Positions 63,338-64,000 of a DNA stretch of 64,000 nucleotides are shown piece by piece. The notes under the pieces were generated by a model. That model had not been told where the DNA came from. It ran no database searches and saw only the letters and a program-made list of their open reading frames with translations. This DNA comes from Leisingera daeponensis DSM 23529 (GTDB lineage: Bacteria > Pseudomonadota > Alphaproteobacteria > Rhodobacterales > Rhodobacteraceae): NCBI RefSeq assembly GCF_000473145.1, contig NZ_KI421500.1, forward strand, positions 3,001,725 to 3,065,724, written 5' to 3'. A program made the translations under genes and the position numbers. Numbering within the stretch: position 1 is the first letter of the stretch; each line of letters starts with the position of its first letter.

Positions 63338-64000
63338 TGAGGCTTTACGTGGATGCACGCCTGCCTTGGGGATCCGGGATCGGGCGCTATGTGGCCTCGA
63401 TCCTGCCGCACATGATTGCCGCCCGTCCTGAGTGGACATTTATCCTTGGCGTGCAGCAGGGAAACAGCCATCCCGATTTGCGCAGGATTGCCGAAGCTGC
63501 CAACGTGAGTGTGCGCGAAATCCCCATCGCTCCCTTCAGCCTGGAGGAGCAGCGGCACCTGCACGCAGCCGCCGGACCGCATGATTTGGCCTGGTTCACC
63601 AATTACTGGGTGCCGTTTTTCTGGCGCTCCCCCTTTGTTGTGACCGTGCATGACCTGCTGCATCAGCGCCCCGATCTCTTTCCTGCGCCGGCTGCCAAAC
63701 GCATCGCCAGCCGGATGATGCTGGCCAATCTGCGGCGGCGGGCCCGCTCCGTGATCTTCGTCTCCGGCTTTACCCGCCGGGAGTTTATCCGCACGGCCGG
63801 CGCCCCGCGGGACTGCCGGGTCATCCATCACGGCTCCGACCACTTCCCCGCGGCTCTGCCCCCGTTTTCAAAAACCAAAAGCGCCCTGATCGTCGGGGCG
63901 CCCAAGCTGCACAAGAACATGGCGCTGGCCATCGAGGCCTGGGCCGCTGCGGCGCCGGAAGACCCGTGGCGTCTGACCGTCGTCTCGCCCGGTGACGAGC
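63337..64000 (+). CDS. glycosyltransferase family 4 (GT-B), 3'-truncated by window end
   Basis: The ATG at 63337 overlaps the sulfotransferase TGA by one base; 221 codons are open to the last base. It begins M-R-L-Y-V-D-A-R and has G-S-G-I-G-R-Y near residue 13, V-T-V-H-D-L-L-H near 108-115, I-F-V-S-G-F-T near 146-152 and V-I-H-H-G-S-D, followed by L-I-V-G-A-P-K-L-H-K-N. All are typical of GT4 transferases that use nucleotide sugars. The C-terminal donor-binding E-x7-E motif lies beyond the window. Confidence 0.88.
   Translation, partial: MRLYVDARLPWGSGIGRYVASILPHMIAARPEWTFILGVQQGNSHPDLRRIAEAANVSVREIPIAPFSLEEQRHLHAAAGPHDLAWFTNYWVPFFWRSPFVVTVHDLLHQRPDLFPAPAAKRIASRMMLANLRRRARSVIFVSGFTRREFIRTAGAPRDCRVIHHGSDHFPAALPPFSKTKSALIVGAPKLHKNMALAIEAWAAAAPEDPWRLTVVSPGDE

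Overview
The window is a high-GC segment of a marine alphaproteobacterial chromosome. It most resembles the Roseobacter group (Rhodobacteraceae, Leisingera/Phaeobacter-like). The grounds are the rimP-nusA-ylxR-infB operon behind a short attenuator-type leader, a stand-alone short RNase D, a YjbEFH-type exopolysaccharide locus with an ExoY priming transferase, a VPEID-CTERM/exosortase E pair, and a strong GC bias that leaves many long antisense frames open. Genus is inferred from gene content; no 16S gene is present.

Positions 1-11 kb: a 5'-truncated L,D-transpeptidase, a 60-residue exported peptide, an unusual kinase-M23-phospholyase fusion, ferrochelatase (hemH), a degenerate NDUFAF5-like methyltransferase, then comF, grxC, a nitrilase-family amidase and a MarR regulator in one direction. 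The divergent pair ubiG/pip follows; pip is translationally coupled to a short Tat-exported solute-binding protein. Positions 11.3-17 kb: the rimP-nusA-ylxR-infB translation/transcription operon. Positions 17.4-20 kb, reverse: PpiC-type prolyl isomerase, argJ and mutT as one tight operon, divergent from secA (20.1-22.8 kb). Positions 23-30.7 kb: a conserved exported protein, a PstS-OmpA fusion, radC, dnaK-dnaJ with a heat-shock-type promoter, and alkB.

Positions 30.7-46.5 kb are dominated by envelope glycan functions. They include a capsule-type ABC permease with an SH3 protein, cysQ, kdsB, galU, galE, two paralogous glycosyltransferases, a GT14-like/DUF5927 transferase and a two-domain sulfotransferase. 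A reverse operon rnd-kpsF-lptC-lptA-lptB and then hpf-ptsN follow. kdsB and kpsF supply steps to CMP-Kdo, lptCAB drive LPS export, and galU/galE supply UDP-sugars; CysQ would remove the PAP released by the sulfotransferases. Positions 46.7-47.6 kb: tRNA-Leu, a truncated tRNA-Thr, an intact tRNA-Thr and insertion-sequence debris.

Positions 47.5-51.1 kb hold a VPEID-CTERM substrate, a phosphoesterase, a ClpP-like exported protein and the exosortase E/CPBP protease. A UDP-sugar epimerase and an internally deleted IS3 element separate this from the exopolysaccharide locus (53.1 kb to the window end): exoY, a Wzc/ExoP-type tyrosine kinase, yjbE-like, yjbH, yjbF, a Wza-like export lipoprotein, a flippase, a sulfotransferase and a GT4 glycosyltransferase cut by the window edge. 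Together these predict a sulfated, Wzx-dependent surface polysaccharide.
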